This document shows, piece after piece, positions 12,060-14,685 of a stretch of DNA of 14,685 bases. The stretch spans positions 1 through 14,685 of the forward strand of contig CAYTER010000050.1 of NCBI GenBank assembly GCA_964436815.1. The letters are read 5' to 3'. Within the stretch, counting starts at the first letter, position 1. Every line of letters begins with the position of its first letter. The stretch is from UBA993 sp964436815. GTDB lineage: Bacteria; Bacillota; Dethiobacteria; DTU022. The notes under the pieces are model-generated. The model searched no databases and was not told the origin of the DNA. It worked only from the letters and a program-made list of their open reading frames with translations. A program made the position numbers and the translations under genes.

Positions 12060-13577
12060 TTAACTGACTTTGCAGATCAGCTCCTCACGGTAGCCTGTAA
12101 CGACTTTGATATACCCCCGCAACTGCTCGTTCAGTTCTTCATCACCTGTGTCAACCAGCAACCGGCTGTTTTCAAGGGCGAGAATCTTCTCCTTGGTGGC
12201 TGCAACCACAATATTATCAATGCCAACCTGCCTGATTACTGCAGCGCTAATCTGCTGGTTGCCGCGCCCGAAAATGTAACCCTGCCCGCCGATAACCGTT
12301 ACAATGATTGCTGCTTTCCGGCCCTTGGTTAGCCGGAGCAGATCCTGCTCACCGGCGTCCGCCATCTGTACTTTACCGTTCCTGACCACATCTACTCCGA
12401 GCAGGGTGTTCTGCAAACCAAGCTTAGTCATAATCGGGCTAAGGGTCGAGCCTGGCCCGATGATATAGGTTACATTTTCCTTTAAGCTCTCAACAATCTG
12501 TTCGGCAATAGCCTCCAGGATGGAAGCCTCGGTCATCGCCCCGCCAACTTTCAGGTGCTGCATCAGGTCACTGCTGCAGGGTACCGGCAGGTAACCGTAA
12601 AGCCGGGCTGAGAGACTCCCCAATCGAAAAGCTTCCTCGTCAATATCCATTACTTCTGCTTCCCGTAAGGGCAGACTGCTCTCCAAATGCAGGCGGGCCA
12701 GTTCGCCGGCGCTGCGTGGATTGGTAGCATAGACCGCCGAGTGAATTTTTACCCCGGCTGGAATGCCGATAACCGTTTGCTTCGAATGCTCACCAAGAGC
12801 ATTGTAAATATTACGGGCAGTTCCGTCTCCACCAGCAAAAAGAAGCAGGTCAACCGGTTCAGCAGCCATAGCAACAGCTGCGGCTTCAGTGTCTGCCGGA
12901 CCGGTAAGCGTTATAAGAGCAGGATTGTCACCCCCACCCCGACCCTCTCCGTTTTGGAGGTCGAAGGTCCGGATGTCGGAGGACCGGAGAAAGTTTAAGG
13001 ATTTATCACCCCCACCCCGACCCTCCCCCCTCAAGGGGGAGGGGGTTTTTAGGCCCTCTTCTGCGAGGGAGGGAGAATCTATATTGTTCGCTCTCAAGGG
13101 GGAGGGGGAGTCTGTATTTTCACCCTGTGAGGGGGATTCTGTGATTTCGGCGGAGGAGGGGGTTTTTGGGCCCTCTCCTGTGGGGGAGGGAGAGTCTGTA
13201 TTTTCGCCCTGGGAGGGAGAATCTATATTGTTCGCTCTCAAGGGGGAGGGAGTATTGTAGCCAGGCGCCTTATCGCGCATATAAGCAGGTTTGATATCCC
13301 GCTGATAAGACTGCAGTGTCGGAATATCCAGCAGGCGGGGATTGAAACCGGCTGCCAGAGCGGCATTTTCACCCATCGCTCCGGGGCAGGTGACCAGTTC
13401 AATCTGATTTCTAAGCGGTAGCAAAGCCTTCAGAGTGATGATCGCCTTGGCTTCTGCTTCCGGCTTAGCCCCCATCCTGATCGCTTTTTCAACAATAGCA
13501 GGCCCATCGGTGCCTTTCAGGCCGACTCTGCCGCCCATACCGGCTACAGGATTGATAATCAGGCCTACCTTTTTCAT
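12060..13577 (-). CDS. ATP-NAD kinase family (AcoX-like) protein with in-frame repeat insert
   Basis: A 505-residue protein. Without its insert it would be about 396 residues, near the usual length for the ATP-NAD kinase/AcoX group (COG3199 type). The N-terminus K-V-G-L-I-I-N-P-V-A-G-M-G-G is the family opening. G249-G-D-G-T253 is the catalytic motif, followed by G-I-P-A-G-V-K-I-H-S. The C-terminal part includes I-I-G-P-G-S-T and L-L-G-V-D-V-V. Residues about 109-217 are a Pro/Ser/Gly/Glu-rich low-complexity insert made of repeats, between the first Rossmann segment and G-G-D-G-T. It is in frame and free of stops, so the protein may be full length. AcoX-type genes often accompany acetoin or 2-oxoacid dehydrogenase genes, matching the lipoamide dehydrogenase here. 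ATG at 13577 overlaps that gene's stop (ATGA), without its own ribosome binding site. Its substrate need not be NAD. Confidence 0.85.
   Translation of the reverse strand: MKKVGLIINPVAGMGGRVGLKGTDGPAIVEKAIRMGAKPEAEAKAIITLKALLPLRNQIELVTCPGAMGENAALAAGFNPRLLDIPTLQSYQRDIKPAYMRDKAPGYNTPSPLRANNIDSPSQGENTDSPSPTGEGPKTPSSAEITESPSQGENTDSPSPLRANNIDSPSLAEEGLKTPSPLRGEGRGGGDKSLNFLRSSDIRTFDLQNGEGRGGGDNPALITLTGPADTEAAAVAMAAEPVDLLLFAGGDGTARNIYNALGEHSKQTVIGIPAGVKIHSAVYATNPRSAGELARLHLESSLPLREAEVMDIDEEAFRLGSLSARLYGYLPVPCSSDLMQHLKVGGAMTEASILEAIAEQIVESLKENVTYIIGPGSTLSPIMTKLGLQNTLLGVDVVRNGKVQMADAGEQDLLRLTKGRKAAIIVTVIGGQGYIFGRGNQQISAAVIRQVGIDNIVVAATKEKILALENSRLLVDTGDEELNEQLRGYIKVVTGYREELICKVS
12927..13253. repeat. 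G/C-rich imperfect repeat array inserted in frame within the NAD-kinase-like gene
   Basis: About 327 bp, a multiple of three, with the G-rich sequence mainly on the plus strand. TCACCCCCACCCCGACCCTC occurs at 12928-12947 and 13006-13025, offset 78 bp. A 40-bp exact direct repeat occupies 13067-13106 and 13211-13250, offset 144 bp. TCTGTATTTTC recurs at 13111-13121 and 13195-13205, offset 84 bp. A GGGGGTTTTT block recurs around 13041 and 13158, offset 117 bp. All offsets are multiples of three, so the peptide repeats too (S-P-L-R-A-N-N-I-D-S-P-S, Q-G-E-N-T-D-S-P-S-P, G-E-G-R-G-G-G-D). The type resembles the widespread intergenic GGGGGAGGG repeats whose translation is often seen as P-S-P-L-R-G-E-G-R-G-G-G. 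Confidence 0.85.
13021..13050 (+). terminator. Terminator-like hairpin inside the repeat array, plus-strand orientation
   Basis: CCCTCCCCC (13021-13029) pairs with GGGGGAGGG (13035-13043) around a CTCAA loop, and GG then TTTTT (13046-13050) follow. Read on the plus strand this matches an intrinsic terminator. It is antisense to the gene that contains it. It could stop readthrough from the convergent cupin operon, but it may simply be a by-product of the repeat. Confidence 0.4.
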
Positions 13578-14685
13578 CGACGAGTGATATGCAGCGAAGT
13601 TTTATTGACAGCCATTGCCGCTTCCCATACAGCTTCATTCATCGTCGGGTGGGGGTGAATCAGTTCAGCCAATTCAGAAGCTTTAATTCCCTTGGCCACT
13701 GCCAGAGTTCCTTCCTGGATCAGTTCGGAAGCATGGGCTCCTAAAATATGAACGCCAATCACTTTTTGCTCAGGTCCAGCGGCAATAATTTTCACCGTCC
13801 CCTCAAGCTCTCCCTGGGTGGCCGCCCTGCCGTTCGCTGTAAAGGGAAATTTGCCGATCTTCAGATCGTCATAGCCCATTGCTTTAGCTTCCTCTTCACT
13901 TAAGCCGACACATGCCAGTTCGGGATCGGTGTAAAGGCAGGAAGGCACAGCGCTGCCGTCAAAATGAGCTTCAATACCGGCAATATTCTCGGCTGCAACA
14001 ATCCCCTGGTGATAGGCAGTATGGGCCAAAAAATAGCCAGGATAGGTTGCATCCCCAACGGCATAAACGCCGGGAGCAGATGTCTCCATCTTCGAGTTGA
14101 CCCTGATCCCGTCTTTATCATACTGAACACCAAGCGCTTCAAGGTCCTGGCCGCCAAAAGCAGGCTTGCGGCCGACAGCCAACAAAACACTTTCTGCCTC
14201 GACAATCTCTTCTCCCGCTTTACCCTCCACTTTCAAGCGGTAGCCACCAGCTGTTTTTTCGATCTGTCTGATCGGTGAATTCATCATGATTTCCAGGCCG
14301 CTTTTACGCAGGTAAGGGGTCAGGCGGCGAACCATTTCGAGATCCATCCTGCGCAGCAGCCGTTCGCTGCGGTGGACTATGGTCACCTTAACTCCCAGGC
14401 CCATAAAAATTGAGGCCATCTCCAGGGCAATAACTCCTCCGCCGATCACGGCCATGCTTGCCGGCAACTCTTCCAAAGCCAGCGCCTCCCGTGAGGTCAT
14501 GATCCCCGGCAGATCGAGCCCGGGGGTAGGCGGGATTATTTCATCGCTGCCTGTAGCCAGAATTATATTGTCCGTTTCAAGCTCTACTGTCCCTCCGTCG
14601 TTCAGCTTAACGGCAACTTTTACCGGGCTTACCGCCTGAGCAGAACCATAGAAGACGCTGACTTTATTGCTTTTCATCATCTCTT
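13574..14685 (-). CDS. lpdA: Dihydrolipoyl dehydrogenase (E3), C-terminal part; 5' end outside the window
   Basis: About 370 residues of a pyridine nucleotide-disulfide oxidoreductase, open to the window edge. The missing N-terminus would hold the FAD G-x-G-x-x-G and the redox-active Cys pair. An ATG at 14680 is internal: the frame continues upstream of it without a stop. Counted from that ATG, N-I-I-L-A-T-G-S (38-45) closes the FAD domain, V-I-G-G-G-V-I-A-L-E (78-87) binds NAD+, G-V-Y-A-V-G-D-A-T (204-212) is the second FAD contact, and H342-P-H344-P-T-M-N-E349 is the His-Glu pair that activates the partner disulfide. These fit lipoamide dehydrogenase better than glutathione or mercuric reductases. 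It reoxidises dihydrolipoamide of a 2-oxoacid, acetoin or glycine-cleavage complex. It overlaps the NAD-kinase-like gene by ATGA. Confidence 0.92.
   Translation of the reverse strand, partial: EMMKSNKVSVFYGSAQAVSPVKVAVKLNDGGTVELETDNIILATGSDEIIPPTPGLDLPGIMTSREALALEELPASMAVIGGGVIALEMASIFMGLGVKVTIVHRSERLLRRMDLEMVRRLTPYLRKSGLEIMMNSPIRQIEKTAGGYRLKVEGKAGEEIVEAESVLLAVGRKPAFGGQDLEALGVQYDKDGIRVNSKMETSAPGVYAVGDATYPGYFLAHTAYHQGIVAAENIAGIEAHFDGSAVPSCLYTDPELACVGLSEEEAKAMGYDDLKIGKFPFTANGRAATQGELEGTVKIIAAGPEQKVIGVHILGAHASELIQEGTLAVAKGIKASELAELIHPHPTMNEAVWEAAMAVNKTSLHITRR

Noticed and set aside
12927..13253. CRISPR-like array
   Set aside because: Repeat lengths and spacings are irregular, the intervening sequences are themselves repeats, and no cas genes are present.
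12889..13260. 123-codon plus-strand open frame across the repeat array
   Set aside because: It is open because the G/C-rich repeat lacks stops on both strands. The minus-strand frame continues into the NAD-kinase-like domains on both sides.
14678..14680. ATG as true start of the lipoamide dehydrogenase
   Set aside because: The frame continues to the window edge, and the protein would lack the FAD-binding and redox-disulfide N-terminus, so the gene is simply cut by the window.

Overview
The window looks like chromosomal DNA of an anaerobic, low-to-mid GC Firmicute, probably a clostridial or Syntrophomonas/Moorella-like lineage. The reasons are strong AAGGAG/GGAGG ribosome binding sites, many TTG and GTG starts, long unidirectional runs with 4-nt stop/start overlaps, a HydB/NuoF-type flavoprotein with fused ferredoxin domains, and an alpha-hydroxy-acid oxidising protein with the N-terminal four-cysteine motif I associate with clostridial members. 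No rRNA, tRNA, CRISPR array or transposase was seen.

Left edge (1-1335): an AT-rich segment. A 14-codon reading frame with an excellent ribosome binding site sits at the border, followed by a minus-strand lipoprotein with a bacterial SH3 domain. A near-consensus plus-strand promoter with an 11-bp direct repeat drives a universal stress protein.

Long minus-strand run (1795-10875). In transcription order it holds a three-gene NADH diaphorase module (NuoE/HydC-like, NuoF/HydB-like and a short NuoG/HydA-N-like Fe-S protein), a Gph-type HAD phosphatase, an MtnX-like HAD phosphatase, a sirtuin and an FMN-dependent 2-hydroxyacid oxidising enzyme. These are linked by overlaps or gaps of at most about 25 nt. 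After a 107-nt gap with a hairpin and a candidate promoter come a 59-aa two-helix membrane protein, a GNAT acetyltransferase, a twin-CBS protein, a class I aminotransferase and a small four-helix membrane protein. The diaphorase has no hydrogenase or formate dehydrogenase catalytic subunit in the window. Its Fe-S proteins carry two departures from the usual ferredoxin motifs.

Divergent plus-strand pair (11070-12050): a TMEM175/DUF1211-type potassium channel homologue and a small cupin. The cupin's Shine-Dalgarno sequence is formed by the last two sense codons of the channel gene. An imperfect 23-nt palindrome lies in the divergent intergenic region.

Right end (12060-14685, minus): dihydrolipoyl dehydrogenase (5' end outside the window) overlapping by ATGA an ATP-NAD kinase family (AcoX-like) gene. 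That gene carries an in-frame insert of about 327 bp made of G/C-rich imperfect repeats, giving a 109-residue low-complexity Pro/Ser/Gly/Glu segment just before the GGDGT catalytic region. This is the most unusual structure here. NAD(H) is a shared theme: lipoamide dehydrogenase, a NAD-kinase-like protein, the diaphorase and the sirtuin all use it, though a functional link is only inference.
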